DNA of 64,000 nt from Burkholderia sp. Bp9143 (GCF_003853645.1 NZ_QTPO01000040.1:1-64000), one strand, 5' to 3'. Numbered from the stretch's first letter, positions 26,118 to 37,017 are shown. The notes: generated by a model not told the origin, from the letters alone. Translations and numbers: made by a program.

Positions 26118-27035
26118 ATGAACCGTTCCCGTCTGCCGCCCCTCAACGCACTGCGTGCGTTCGAGGCGGCCGCCCGCCACCTGTCGGTGAAATCCGCAGC
26201 GGAAGAGCTGTCGGTCACGCCCGGCGCGGTGAGCCAGATGATCCGCACGCTCGAGACCCACCTCGGCGTGCAACTGTTCGAGCGCGTGAACCGCGGCATC
26301 CTGCTGACCGCAGCGGGCCGCGACTACCTGCCGCCCGTGCGCAACGCGTTCCGGCAGATCGCCGACGCATCGCAGCGCGTGTCGGGCGCCGCCGACAGCG
26401 GCGTGCTGACGGTGAGTGTCACGCCATTTTTCGCGTCCGCGTGGCTCGTGCCCCGCCTCGCGCAGTTCCGCGACGCGTGCCCGGACGTCGACCTGCAGAT
26501 CGTCGCGAGCCACGCACTCGCCGATTTCGCACGTGACGGCGTCGACGTCGCGATCCGCCATGGTCTCGGCCGCTACATCGGGCTGTGCAGCGAACGGCTG
26601 CTGACCGTGGAGATCGTCGCGCTTGCGGCGCCGGAACTTGTCTCGCGGCTGGGCATGCCGGCCACGCCCGCCGACCTGGCCGGATGGCCGCATCTGCACG
26701 ACGCCGAGCGCAAGGGTTGGCACATCTGGTTCGACGCGCAGCGGATCGACGATTTCGGTCCGCCGCGCGGCCCCGCGTTCGACGATTCCGGCCTGTTGCT
26801 GCAGGCGATCCTCGCCGGCCAGGGCGCCGGCCTGCTGCCGGCGGCGATGGTGCGCAGCGAGCTCGCGAGCGGCCGGCTCGTGCAGCTTGCCGACGTCACC
26901 TGGCTCGACGACTTCGCGTACTACCTCGTCTATCCGCCGCATCATGCGGAGCGCGCGAAAGTCGCCGCGTTTCGCCGGTGGATTCTCGACGCCGCACAGG
27001 CCGATGGCGCGGCATCGATGACCGGCGCGGCGTAG
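26118..27035 (+). CDS. LysR-family transcriptional regulator (GcvA-like)
   Basis: A regulator of 305 residues. The N-terminal winged HTH reads LPPLNALRAFEAAARHLSVKSAAEELSVTPGAVSQMIRTLE, then LGVQLFERVNRGILLTAAG. Residues 90-300 form the periplasmic-binding-like effector domain, with VSVTPFFASAWLVPRLAQF typical of the GcvA group. It is divergent from the MFS transporter gene with a T-N11-A dyad between. The effector is unknown; regulation of the transporter is inferred from layout. Confidence 0.94.
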   Translation: MNRSRLPPLNALRAFEAAARHLSVKSAAEELSVTPGAVSQMIRTLETHLGVQLFERVNRGILLTAAGRDYLPPVRNAFRQIADASQRVSGAADSGVLTVSVTPFFASAWLVPRLAQFRDACPDVDLQIVASHALADFARDGVDVAIRHGLGRYIGLCSERLLTVEIVALAAPELVSRLGMPATPADLAGWPHLHDAERKGWHIWFDAQRIDDFGPPRGPAFDDSGLLLQAILAGQGAGLLPAAMVRSELASGRLVQLADVTWLDDFAYYLVYPPHHAERAKVAAFRRWILDAAQADGAASMTGAA

Positions 27036-27137
27036 CGTCGCTGCACCGCGGGGCGGCGGCAACGATCCTCAGCCGATCGGCTAACATGCGGCCCGGGCCG
27101 TCGGCCCGAGATCGATAACAACATCCGGAGAGAGACC

Positions 27138-27446
27138 ATGCCCGCCTTGCTCCGCCGCGCGACGCGCATCGCAACCCTGTCGGCCACGCTGTTCGTCGCG
27201 TGTGCCGCCCTGCCGCCCCCGGCGCATGCGTATCGGGCGTCGCCCGGCTACGGCAACGAAGCCGACCTCGACCGGCACGACACGTACCGCAATCGCGACG
27301 GCGACACCGTCCATGCGCCGGCCCATTCGAAATCGGGCCGCGTGCCCGAGGGCGCGAGCGCGCGCTGCCGCGATGACACGTACAGCTTCAGCCGTCACCG
27401 GCGCGGCACCTGCTCGGGGCACGGCGGCGTCGCCGCGTGGCTGTGA
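27138..27446 (+). CDS. Secreted DUF3761-type protein
   Basis: A protein of 102 residues with a signal peptide (RRATRIATLSATLFVACAALPPPAHA, cleavage near residue 31). The C-terminal block is CRDDTYSFSRHRRGTCSGHGGVAAWL, whose spaced Cys, His and Gly residues are characteristic of DUF3761. The mature protein is therefore small, exported and probably disulfide-bonded. Function is unknown. GGAGAGAG precedes the ATG. A perfect 12-base palindrome (27071-27082) lies upstream. Confidence 0.85.
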   Translation: MPALLRRATRIATLSATLFVACAALPPPAHAYRASPGYGNEADLDRHDTYRNRDGDTVHAPAHSKSGRVPEGASARCRDDTYSFSRHRRGTCSGHGGVAAWL

Positions 27447-27498
27447 ACGCGGGTCGGCCGAATGGCCAGTGCGGTGCCAGCGGCAGCCGGCGGCGAAG

Positions 27499-27504
27499 TA
27501 CAAT
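27499..27504 (+). promoter_or_regulatory. Candidate -10 box for ettA
   Basis: TACAAT lies 132 bases before the ettA ATG in a 189-bp gap. No clear -35 is seen. Confidence 0.3.
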
Positions 27505-27635
27505 ACGCGCTCGCGCCGCCAATCCGCGGCGACACCGCCGCGCCCCGCGCGGCACGCTCCGTACCGAATCACCCGACGCCACGCACGCCCACGCGCTGCG
27601 CGGCAGTCTCAACCCTTTCTGACTTTCACACCCAA

Positions 27636-29303
<1,668 letters not shown>

Positions 29304-29373
29304 ACGGCGCGGCCCGGGCACCCGGCAACGCGGGGCCGGATGCCGGAGGCGGCCGCTTCCGGATCGGCAAAAC

Positions 29374-29403
29374 GAAAAAGCGGGCTCATGGCCCGCTTTT
29401 TTC
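29374..29403. terminator. Terminator after ettA
   Basis: AAAAGCGGGC-TCATG-GCCCGCTTTTTT is a perfect 10-bp stem with a T-run. It lies between the convergent ettA and HAD genes and works in both directions. Confidence 0.9.
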
Positions 29404-29430
29404 ATCTGGCTGCCGCCGTTTGGCAGACGC

Positions 29431-30054
29431 CTACGCGAGCGCGCCCAGCTCGCGCAAGCGCACCTCGGTCGCGGCCGCGCTCGTGTGATGAATGCCATGC
29501 CAGCCGAGTGCCGTCGCGGCCGCGGCGTTCTTCGCATTGTCGTCGATGAACACGAGTTCATGCGGCGCGATACCCGGCAGGAACGGATCGATCCGCGCAT
29601 GCATTTCGCGGTAGATCGCCGGATCGGGTTTCACGAGCTTCACGCGGCCCGACACGACGATGTCCTTGAAGCGCCGCAGCACCGGGAAGTTGTCCCACGC
29701 ATACGGAAACGTCTGCGCGGACCAGTTGGTCAGCCCGAAGAGCGGCATCCCCTGCGCGTCAAGCCGGTCGACCAGCGCGGCGCCCTCGTCGAGCACGCCG
29801 CCGATCATCTCGTGCCAGCGCGCGTAGAACGCGCGGATCAGCGCCTCGTGCGCCGGAAACTTCGCGACGAGCTCGCTCGTGCCCTCGTCGATCGTCTGCC
29901 CGCCGTCCTGCCGGATCACCCAGTCCATCGCGCAAACGTGCGTGAGGAACCAGCGGCGCTCGGCTTCGTCCGGAATCAGTTGCCGGTACAGGTAGTCGGG
30001 GCTCCAGTCGATCAGCACGCCGCCGAAATCGAACACCACCGCCTTGATCGTCAT
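29431..30054 (-). CDS. HAD-family hydrolase (HAD-IA type)
   Basis: A protein of 207 residues. Motif I is VVFDFGGVLIDW, with the nucleophile Asp and Gly in place of the second acid, as in the YihX-like branch. Motif II is LFGLTNWSAQ, followed by the Lys in KLVKPDPAIY and motif III VFIDDNAKNAAAA. It is likely a phosphatase on a small sugar phosphate. Its ATG overlaps the stop of the upstream cysteine-hydrolase gene by four bases, so the two form an operon. Confidence 0.9.
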   Translation of the reverse strand: MTIKAVVFDFGGVLIDWSPDYLYRQLIPDEAERRWFLTHVCAMDWVIRQDGGQTIDEGTSELVAKFPAHEALIRAFYARWHEMIGGVLDEGAALVDRLDAQGMPLFGLTNWSAQTFPYAWDNFPVLRRFKDIVVSGRVKLVKPDPAIYREMHARIDPFLPGIAPHELVFIDDNAKNAAAATALGWHGIHHTSAAATEVRLRELGALA

Positions 30055-30602
30055 GCGAACTCCGTGGCGAGCACGTCGGCAAGCGGACGCGGCGTCACCG
30101 CATTGCCCGACAGCGTATTGTTTTCCCACACGAAGTGGTGATGCACGACGATCTGCGCGGCCGACAGGTGCGTGCGCTCGTTCGTCGTGTGCAGGTCGGA
30201 GACGACGGTCGTCCGGTAGCCGAGCAGTGCCGCGCGGCGCGCGGCCGAATCGACGCAGAACTCGGTCGCATAGCCGCAGATCAGCACCGACCGGATGCCG
30301 TGGCCGTCGAGCTGCGCGGCGAGCGGCGTGTCGTGGAACGAATCGCTCATCTGCTTGCGGATGCGCCAGTCGGCACGACCGACGATCAATTCCTCATGCA
30401 GTTCCCAGCCGGGCGTGCCGGGCACGATGTCGTCGTCCGCGTCGCCGTCGTGCTGCACGAAGCACACGGGCGCGTTCGCCGCGCGTGCCGCCGCCGTCAG
30501 CCGGTTGATGCCCGACACGACGTCGTCGAGCCGGTACGCGGGCCGCGCCCGCTGCACCAGCCCGCGCTGCATGTCGATCACGATCACTGCGGTGTCTGCC
30601 AT
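30051..30602 (-). CDS. Isochorismatase-like cysteine hydrolase
   Basis: A protein of 183 residues with the Asp-Lys-Cys triad. Asp10 is in VIVIDMQRG, Lys83 in WRIRKQMSDSF, and Cys116 in LICGYATEFCVDSAAR, followed by DLHTT. The family includes nicotinamidase, carbamoylsarcosine and biuret amidohydrolases, and the substrate cannot be told here. It overlaps the HAD gene by four bases, suggesting a shared salvage or detoxification task. It is preceded by the Xaa-Pro aminopeptidase gene 55 bases upstream on the same strand. Confidence 0.9.
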   Translation of the reverse strand: MADTAVIVIDMQRGLVQRARPAYRLDDVVSGINRLTAAARAANAPVCFVQHDGDADDDIVPGTPGWELHEELIVGRADWRIRKQMSDSFHDTPLAAQLDGHGIRSVLICGYATEFCVDSAARRAALLGYRTTVVSDLHTTNERTHLSAAQIVVHHHFVWENNTLSGNAVTPRPLADVLATEFA

Positions 30603-30657
30603 TGGTTGCCCTCTCGATCATGGTCCGACCGTCGTGCCGCCGGTATCGCGCGTTGCG

Positions 30658-32472
30658 TCAGATCGGCTGCGTGCGTGCGTCGAGCCACGCCTTCGCGTCG
30701 CCGCTCACATGCCGGCCGACGCGCTCGCGCACGGTCGCGTGATACGCGTTGAGCCACGCGCGCTCTTCTTCATGCAGCATTTCGATCAGCACGCAGCGCG
30801 TGTCGATCGGGCACAGCGTCAGGGTCTCGAACGCGAGGAAATCGCCGAACTCCGTCTGCCCGCCCGCGCGGTTCACGACCAGGTTCTCGATCCGGATGCC
30901 CCATTTGCCGGGCCGGTACACGCCCGGCTCAATCGACGTGATCATCCCCTCTTCCATCGCCGTGTACGGCTCGGCCAGCGCGTAGTGCGAGATGACCTGC
31001 GGGCCCTCGTGCACGTTCAGGAAGTAGCCGACGCCGTGGCCGGTGCCGTGGCCGTAGTCGAGCCCGGCCGCCCACATCGGCGCGCGCGCGATCGCGTCGA
31101 GCATCGGCGAGCGGATGCCGCGCGGGAAGCGTGCGCGCGACAACGCCATCATCGACTTCAGCACGATCGTGAAATCGCGCCGCTGCAGGTCGCTGACCGT
31201 GCCGACCGGCACGACGCGCGTGATGTCGGTCGTGCCGGTCGTGTACTGGCCGCCCGAATCGATGAGCAGCAGGCCGTCGCCGGCGATCGTCGCGTGCGAC
31301 TCGGGCGTCGCGCGGTAGTGCGGCATCGCGCCGTTCGCGTTGAAGCCGGCGATCGTCGCGAAGCTCGGCGACACGTAGCCGGGGCGCCGTGCGCGCGCGG
31401 CCGTGAGCTTCTCGTCGATCGTCAACTCGGTGATCGTCTCGCGGTTCACCGCCTGCTCGAACCACGCGAAGAATTCGGCGAGCGCCGCGCCGTCGTGCTC
31501 CATCGTCACGCGCACGTGCTCGATCTCGACGGACGTCTTGCGCGACTTCGCGAACGTCGACGGGTTCACGGCCTCGATCAGCTTCACGCCGGCCGGCACG
31601 GCCTCGAGCGTGCCGAAGGTCACGCGGCGCGGATCGATCAGCAGCGTCGCGTCGTCGGGCAGCGCCGCGAGCGACGCGCGCGCGGCGTCGTACGCGCGGA
31701 CCTCGACGCCGTCCTGCGCGAGCGACGCGGCCAGCGCCGGCGACACCTTGCCGTCGGCAACGAACAGCGTCGCGCGATCGGCGCCGATCATCGCGTGCGC
31801 GACGAACACGGGGTTGAAGTTGACGTCGGCGCCGCGCAGGTTGAACAGCCACGCGAGATCGTCGAGCGTCGACACGAAATGCCATTGCGCGCCGTGCGCG
31901 TGCATCGCGCGGCGCACTTCGGCGAGCTTGCTCGCGCGCGTCGTGTCGGCCTGCGGCGCCACGTGCTCGAACACCGCGTCGCCCGGCAGCCCCGGGCGCT
32001 CCGGCCAGATCGCGTCGAGCAGGTCGAGATCGGTGCGCAGCGCGATGCCGCGCGCGCTCAGCGCGGCCGTCAGCGCGCGTGCCGCCGCGACGCCGAGCAC
32101 GGCGCCGTCGACGCCGACCGTCGCACCGGCCGGCACGTTCTGCGCGAGCCAGTCGACGTGCGGCGCGCTCTGCTGCCCGCCCGTCATCTTCATCAGCTGG
32201 ACGCCCGTGCCGGCGAGCTCGGCCTCGGCCTGCACCCAGTAGCGGCTGTCGACCCACAAGCCCGCGAAATCCGCGGTCACGACCAGCGTGCCGACCGAGC
32301 CCGTGAAACCGGACAGCCAGCGGCGCGCCTGCCAGCGTTCGGGCAGGTACTCGGACAGGTGAGGATCGGCGGACGGCACGAGATAGGCGGCCAGGTCCTC
32401 GCGGACCATCGCGCCGCGCAGCAGCGCGAGGCGGGCCGGCACCGACGAGACTTCGGGGAGACGGGAATTCAT
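30658..32472 (-). CDS. Xaa-Pro aminopeptidase (M24B, three-domain type)
   Basis: A metallopeptidase of 604 residues with two creatinase-like N-terminal domains (residues 1-310). The C-terminal pita-bread catalytic domain has metal ligands in LLIDSGGQYTTGTTDITR (two Asp), HGTGHGVGYFLNVHEGP (His), MITSIEPGVY (Glu) and GIRIENLVVV-type (Glu). The length and layout match eukaryote-like aminopeptidase P1 rather than the shorter PepP. It removes N-terminal residues before proline. A small membrane protein gene lies 18 bases upstream on the same strand. Confidence 0.94.
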   Translation of the reverse strand: MNSRLPEVSSVPARLALLRGAMVREDLAAYLVPSADPHLSEYLPERWQARRWLSGFTGSVGTLVVTADFAGLWVDSRYWVQAEAELAGTGVQLMKMTGGQQSAPHVDWLAQNVPAGATVGVDGAVLGVAAARALTAALSARGIALRTDLDLLDAIWPERPGLPGDAVFEHVAPQADTTRASKLAEVRRAMHAHGAQWHFVSTLDDLAWLFNLRGADVNFNPVFVAHAMIGADRATLFVADGKVSPALAASLAQDGVEVRAYDAARASLAALPDDATLLIDPRRVTFGTLEAVPAGVKLIEAVNPSTFAKSRKTSVEIEHVRVTMEHDGAALAEFFAWFEQAVNRETITELTIDEKLTAARARRPGYVSPSFATIAGFNANGAMPHYRATPESHATIAGDGLLLIDSGGQYTTGTTDITRVVPVGTVSDLQRRDFTIVLKSMMALSRARFPRGIRSPMLDAIARAPMWAAGLDYGHGTGHGVGYFLNVHEGPQVISHYALAEPYTAMEEGMITSIEPGVYRPGKWGIRIENLVVNRAGGQTEFGDFLAFETLTLCPIDTRCVLIEMLHEEERAWLNAYHATVRERVGRHVSGDAKAWLDARTQPI

Positions 32473-32490
32473 GATTTCACCTGAGAGCTT

Positions 32491-32745
32491 TCAGCGACGG
32501 GCCGACACGGCGACCGTCACGGCTACGGCGAGGAACGCGACACCGGTGCAGACCGGCCATTCGAGCGTTTCGCCATCGTAAAACAGTCCAGAGAGGTTGC
32601 CGGCCATGCGCGCGGCGGCGGCGCCTGCGATGCCGACCAGCACCACGATCCACCATGCCGGCCGGCCCGTGCGCCGCATCGGATGCAACCACCGGCCGAA
32701 CAGCCCGACAGCCGCTCCCAGGACAAGGATTCCAAACCAGTTCAT
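32491..32745 (-). CDS. Small multi-span membrane protein (GlsB/YeaQ-like)
   Basis: A protein of 84 residues with three hydrophobic segments. They start WFGILVLGAAVGLFGRWLHP, then WWIVVLVGIAGAAAARMAGNL, and end TGVAFLAVAVTVAVSAR. The Gly-rich helices resemble the transglycosylase-associated GlsB/YeaQ family, but similarity is loose. It is 18 bases ahead of the aminopeptidase P gene and likely co-transcribed. No function is known. Confidence 0.75.
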   Translation of the reverse strand: MNWFGILVLGAAVGLFGRWLHPMRRTGRPAWWIVVLVGIAGAAAARMAGNLSGLFYDGETLEWPVCTGVAFLAVAVTVAVSARR

Positions 32746-32916
32746 TCGACGCCTTCTATAAATTCAGATTCGTCCCATAGGCGTGAACGTTGCCAGCGGC
32801 TAGCATCGATTCATCCATCGAACCCGAGACCAGCCGGGCGCCGCGAACATTCGAGTGTAGGGGCCGACCCGACGTTATGGCAAGCGCGCACCGGCAGCCA
32901 TATTGAAGAAATCCTC

Positions 32917-33678
32917 ATGCGAATCGCCCTGATCGATCCGGAGGCACGTCATGCTGCGCTCCTGAACCGCCTGCTCTTCGCCGGCGGTCATGTGTGCCAC
33001 GCGTTTCCGTCCAGCGCGGCGTTCTTCGAGTGGCTCGCCACCGATACCTGCGACATGCTGATCACCGGCAACTGGGCCGGCGATCAGCCGGCCGAGGAAG
33101 TCATTCCGCGGGCGCAGGCGATCCTGCCCGGGCTGCCGGCCATCGCCGTGATGCAACTGCCGCGCGAAAGCGAAGTCGTGTCGTGCCTGCATGCTGGCGC
33201 CGACGACTGCCTCGTGCGCCCGGTGAGCGGGCCCGAGCTGCTCGCACGGGTCAATGCGCTGAGCCGTCGCGCCGGCGTCCGGCGGCCGCCGAATCGCTCC
33301 CGTGAAATGTATGGAGAATACGCATTCGATGCGACCCACGGCCTCGTGCGCTTCGGCGACGCGGTCGTCGCGCTCACGCCGAAGGAGTTCCGCTTCGCGC
33401 AGCTGCTGTTCGCGAACCTGTCCCGTCCCGTGTCGCGCGCCCATATCCTCGAAACGGTGTGGGCCCGCCGCCGCGACATGAAGTCGCGCACGCTCGACAC
33501 CCATGCGTCCCGGCTGCGCAGCAAGCTGCAACTGCTCCCGGAGCACGGCTACCGGCTCCTGCCGCTCTATGGCTACGGCTATCAGCTCGACCGCGTATCG
33601 ATCGAGCCCCCAAATTCGAGGCCACGCGACGCTGATGGCCGGTATGCCGCGAGTGAGGAAATCGCTGAAACGCTATAA
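32917..33678 (+). CDS. Orphan response regulator with degenerate receiver and winged-helix DNA-binding domain
   Basis: An OmpR-like protein of 253 residues. Residues 1-118 form a receiver, with Asp7 (IALIDPE) and the HAGADDCLVRP block. The phospho-acceptor position in CDMLITGNW is Gly51, not Asp, and the usual Lys is Arg101. Residues 125-235 form the trans-reg winged helix (LTPKEFRFAQLLFANLSRPVSRAHILETVW, TLDTHASRLRSKL). No sensor kinase is adjacent. It probably works without phosphorylation. Its 3' end contains the hemA promoter. Confidence 0.9.
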   Translation: MRIALIDPEARHAALLNRLLFAGGHVCHAFPSSAAFFEWLATDTCDMLITGNWAGDQPAEEVIPRAQAILPGLPAIAVMQLPRESEVVSCLHAGADDCLVRPVSGPELLARVNALSRRAGVRRPPNRSREMYGEYAFDATHGLVRFGDAVVALTPKEFRFAQLLFANLSRPVSRAHILETVWARRRDMKSRTLDTHASRLRSKLQLLPEHGYRLLPLYGYGYQLDRVSIEPPNSRPRDADGRYAASEEIAETL

Positions 33679-33699
33679 TATGGGGCTAAACGATAGCCC
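33674..33699 (+). promoter_or_regulatory. hemA promoter -10 and adjacent dyad
   Basis: TATAAT (33674-33679), overlapping the end of the response-regulator gene, lies 25 bases before the hemA ATG. A perfect dyad GGGCTA-AACGA-TAGCCC (33683-33699) covers the likely start of transcription and the ribosome-site position. It could be an operator or a 5' hairpin limiting translation. A -35 element is weak. Confidence 0.55.
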
Positions 33700-33704
33700 T
33701 CGAT

Positions 33705-35003
33705 ATGCAACTCCTCACGATCGGAATCAACCACCACACTGCGCCTGTCGCCCTGCGCGAACGCGTGGCGTTTCCGCTCGAGCAAATCAAGCCGGCTCTC
33801 GTCACGTTCAAGAACGTGTTCCTCGGCCCCCAGGCGCCCAATGTGCCCGAAGCGGCAATCCTCTCCACCTGCAACCGCACCGAACTCTATTGCGCGACCG
33901 ACGATCGGGCCGCACGCGAGGGTGCGATTCGCTGGCTGTCCGAGTACCACCAGATTCCGGTCGACGAGCTCGCACCGCACGTCTATGCGCTGCCGCAGTC
34001 GGAAGCGGTGCGGCACGCATTCCGCGTCGCATCGGGTCTCGACTCGATGGTGCTCGGCGAAACGCAGATCCTGGGCCAGATGAAGGACGCGGTGCGCACG
34101 GCGACGGAAGCCGGCGCGCTCGGCACCTATCTGAACCAGTTGTTCCAGCGCACGTTCGCCGTCGCGAAGGAAGTGCGCGGCACGACCGAGATCGGCGCGC
34201 AGTCGGTGTCGATGGCCGCCGCCGCAGTCCGCCTCGCGCAGCGCATCTTCGAAAAGGTGTCGGATCAGCGCGTGCTGTTCATCGGCGCCGGCGAGATGAT
34301 CGAGCTGTGCGCGACGCACTTCGCCGCGCAGAGCCCGCGCGAGCTCGTCGTCGCGAACCGCACGGCCGAACGCGGCCAGCGGCTCGCCGAACGTTTCAAC
34401 GGCCGCGCGATGCCGCTGTCGGACCTGCCGGCCCGCATGCACGAATTCGACATCATCGTGTCGTGCACCGCGTCGACGCTGCCGATCATCGGCCTCGGCG
34501 CGGTCGAGCGCGCGGTGAAGGCGCGCCGCCACCGGCCGATCTTCATGGTCGACCTCGCGGTGCCGCGCGACATCGAGCCGGAAGTCGGCAAGCTGAAGGA
34601 CGTATTCCTCTATACCGTCGACGATCTCGGCGCGATCGTGCGTGAAGGCAACGCATCGCGCCAGGCCGCGGTTGCGCAAGCCGAGACGATCATCGAGACG
34701 CGCGTGCAGAATTTCATGCAATGGCTCGACACGCGCAGCGTCGTGCCGGTGATCCGTCACATGCATACGCAGGCCGACGCGCTGCGCCGCACGGAAGTCG
34801 AGAAGGCGCAGAAGCTGCTCGCACGCGGCGACGATCCGGCCGCCGTCCTCGAGGCGCTCTCGCAGGCGCTCACCAACAAGCTGATCCACGGCCCGACGAG
34901 CGCGCTCAACCGCGTGAACGGCGCCGACCGTGATTCGCTGATCGACCTGATGCGCAGCTTCTACCAGCACGCGCCGCGCTCGAACGACCAGTCCGGCCAC
35001 TAG
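33705..35003 (+). CDS. hemA: Glutamyl-tRNA reductase
   Basis: The enzyme (432 residues) that reduces glutamyl-tRNA to glutamate-1-semialdehyde, the first step of tetrapyrrole synthesis. The N-terminal catalytic domain has GINHHTAPVALRER and LSTCNRTELY, with the active-site Cys. The NADPH-binding domain has VLFIGAGEMIELCA, and the C-terminus is the helical dimerisation domain. There is no clear Shine-Dalgarno, and a dyad sits just before the ATG. It heads a co-directional run prfA-prmC-grxD-ubiX, the conserved hemA-prfA-prmC order. Confidence 0.97.
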   Translation: MQLLTIGINHHTAPVALRERVAFPLEQIKPALVTFKNVFLGPQAPNVPEAAILSTCNRTELYCATDDRAAREGAIRWLSEYHQIPVDELAPHVYALPQSEAVRHAFRVASGLDSMVLGETQILGQMKDAVRTATEAGALGTYLNQLFQRTFAVAKEVRGTTEIGAQSVSMAAAAVRLAQRIFEKVSDQRVLFIGAGEMIELCATHFAAQSPRELVVANRTAERGQRLAERFNGRAMPLSDLPARMHEFDIIVSCTASTLPIIGLGAVERAVKARRHRPIFMVDLAVPRDIEPEVGKLKDVFLYTVDDLGAIVREGNASRQAAVAQAETIIETRVQNFMQWLDTRSVVPVIRHMHTQADALRRTEVEKAQKLLARGDDPAAVLEALSQALTNKLIHGPTSALNRVNGADRDSLIDLMRSFYQHAPRSNDQSGH

Positions 35004-35084
35004 CGCCGGCCGATTGCCCCGCCGCCGGCCGCGCGCCGGCCTATCCTTTTCGAATACCCTTGCCCGGGAGCGCCGCTCCACACC

Positions 35085-36167
35085 ATGAAGACGAGCATGC
35101 AACGCAAGCTCGACCAGCTGTCTACACGGCTGGCCGAACTGAACGACCTGCTGAGCCGCGAAAACGTCACGGCCGACCTCGACCAGTACCGCAAACTGAC
35201 GCGCGAACACGCGGAACTCGGCCCGGTCGTCGAGCAGTACGCGCTGTGGCGCCAGTCGCGCAGCGACGAGACGGCCGCGCAGGAGTTGCTCGCCGATGCA
35301 TCGATGCGCGATTTCGCCGAAGACGAGATTCGCAGCGCACGCGAACGCATGGTGCGTCTCGAAGGCGAGTTGCAGAAGATGCTGCTGCCGAAGGACCCGA
35401 ACGACGACCGCAACATCTTCCTCGAAATCCGCGCGGGCACCGGTGGAGACGAATCGGCGCTGTTCGCGGGCGACCTGTTGCGCATGTATCTGCGTTTCGC
35501 GGAGCGCCAGCGCTGGCAGGTCGAGATGATGTCGGAGAGCGCATCGGATCTCGGCGGCTACAAGGAAGTGATCGTGCGGATCGCCGGCCAGGGCGCGTAC
35601 TCGCGCCTGAAGTTCGAGTCGGGCGGCCATCGCGTGCAGCGCGTGCCGGCAACCGAGACGCAGGGGCGCATCCACACGTCCGCCTGCACGGTCGCGGTGA
35701 TGCCGGAAGCCGACGAGATCGGCGAGGTCGAGATCAATCCGGCCGACCTGCGGATCGACACGTTCCGCGCGTCGGGCGCGGGCGGCCAGCACATCAACAA
35801 GACCGATTCGGCGGTGCGCGTCACGCACATCCCGACCGGGATCGTCGTCGAGTGCCAGGACGACCGTTCGCAGCACAAGAACAAGGATCGCGCGCTGAAG
35901 GTGCTCGCCGCGCGCATCAAGGACAAGCAGTATCACGAGCAGCACGCGAAGGAAGCGGCGACGCGCAAGAGCCTGATCGGTTCCGGCGACCGCTCGGAAC
36001 GAATCCGCACGTACAACTTCCCGCAAGGCCGGATGACCGACCACCGGATCAACCTGACGCTGTACCGGCTCGAAGCGCTGATGGACGGCGATCTCGACGA
36101 ACTGATCGGCGCGCTCGTCACCGAACACCAGGCCGAACTGCTCGCGTCGCTCGGCGACACCGACTGA
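35085..36167 (+). CDS. prfA: Peptide chain release factor 1
   Basis: Release factor RF1 (360 residues) for UAG and UAA stop codons. The catalytic GGQ is at residues 233-235 in SGAGGQHINKTDSAVR. The codon-recognition segment contains VPATETQGRIHTS (the P-A-T tripeptide class, against SPF in RF2). The C-terminal DRSQHKNKDRALKVL block is also typical. A CGGGAG ribosome site precedes the ATG. PrmC, encoded 7 bases downstream, methylates this GGQ glutamine. Confidence 0.98.
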   Translation: MKTSMQRKLDQLSTRLAELNDLLSRENVTADLDQYRKLTREHAELGPVVEQYALWRQSRSDETAAQELLADASMRDFAEDEIRSARERMVRLEGELQKMLLPKDPNDDRNIFLEIRAGTGGDESALFAGDLLRMYLRFAERQRWQVEMMSESASDLGGYKEVIVRIAGQGAYSRLKFESGGHRVQRVPATETQGRIHTSACTVAVMPEADEIGEVEINPADLRIDTFRASGAGGQHINKTDSAVRVTHIPTGIVVECQDDRSQHKNKDRALKVLAARIKDKQYHEQHAKEAATRKSLIGSGDRSERIRTYNFPQGRMTDHRINLTLYRLEALMDGDLDELIGALVTEHQAELLASLGDTD

Positions 36168-36174
36168 GGCCGCG

Positions 36175-37017
36175 ATGCCCGACACCACCGCCGACGAACT
36201 GCTGCGCGCGTCGCCGCTCGACCCGGTCGATGCGCGCGTGCTGCTCGCGTACGCGCTCGGCTGGACCCGCACGCAGCTGATCACGCGTGGCGACGCCCCG
36301 CTCGAGCCCGCCGCGATCGAGCGCTACCGTGCGCTCGAAGCGCGCCGCATGGCCGGCGAGCCGGTCGCGCAGCTCGTCGGGATGCGCGAATTCTTCGGCC
36401 GGCCGTTCGACATGACGCCCGACGTGCTGATCCCGCGCCCGGAAACCGAACTGCTCGTCGAAGCCGCGCTCGATGCGATCGACGGGCGGCCGCATCCGGC
36501 CGTGCTCGATCTCGGCACCGGCAGCGGCGCGATCGCCGTGTCGATCGCCGCCGAACGGCCCGACGCACGTGTGTGGGCGCTCGACCGTTCGCCGGCGGCG
36601 CTCGACGTCGCGCGGCGCAACGCGGACAAGCTGCTCGACACGCACCGCCCCGGCGGCCCGCTGCACTGGCTGCAGAGCGACTGGTACGCCGCGCTCGATC
36701 CGGTGCTCGCGTTCGACACGATCGTCAGCAACCCGCCGTACATCGCGCAGCACGATCCGCACCTCGCGCAGGGCGACCTGAGGTTCGAGCCGCGCGGCGC
36801 GCTCACTGACGATGCCGATGGCCTGAGCGCGATCCGCACGATCGTCGCAGGCGCCGGCGCCTACCTGAAACCGGGCGGCACGCTCTGGATCGAGCATGGC
36901 TACGACCAGGCCGAAGCCGTGCGTGCATTGCTCGGGTCACGCGGCTTCGTCGCGATCGAATCGCTCGCCGATCTGGCCGCGATCGAACGCACGACAGGCG
37001 GCCGCCGGCCCGGCTGA
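36175..37017 (+). CDS. prmC: Release factor glutamine methyltransferase PrmC (HemK)
   Basis: A SAM-dependent methyltransferase of 280 residues that modifies the GGQ glutamine of RF1 and RF2. The helical N-terminal domain is followed by VLIPRPETELLVEAAL, motif I VLDLGTGSGAIAVSIA and the catalytic VSNPPYIA, the NPPY motif. It starts seven bases after prfA, its substrate gene. Confidence 0.97.
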   Translation: MPDTTADELLRASPLDPVDARVLLAYALGWTRTQLITRGDAPLEPAAIERYRALEARRMAGEPVAQLVGMREFFGRPFDMTPDVLIPRPETELLVEAALDAIDGRPHPAVLDLGTGSGAIAVSIAAERPDARVWALDRSPAALDVARRNADKLLDTHRPGGPLHWLQSDWYAALDPVLAFDTIVSNPPYIAQHDPHLAQGDLRFEPRGALTDDADGLSAIRTIVAGAGAYLKPGGTLWIEHGYDQAEAVRALLGSRGFVAIESLADLAAIERTTGGRRPG

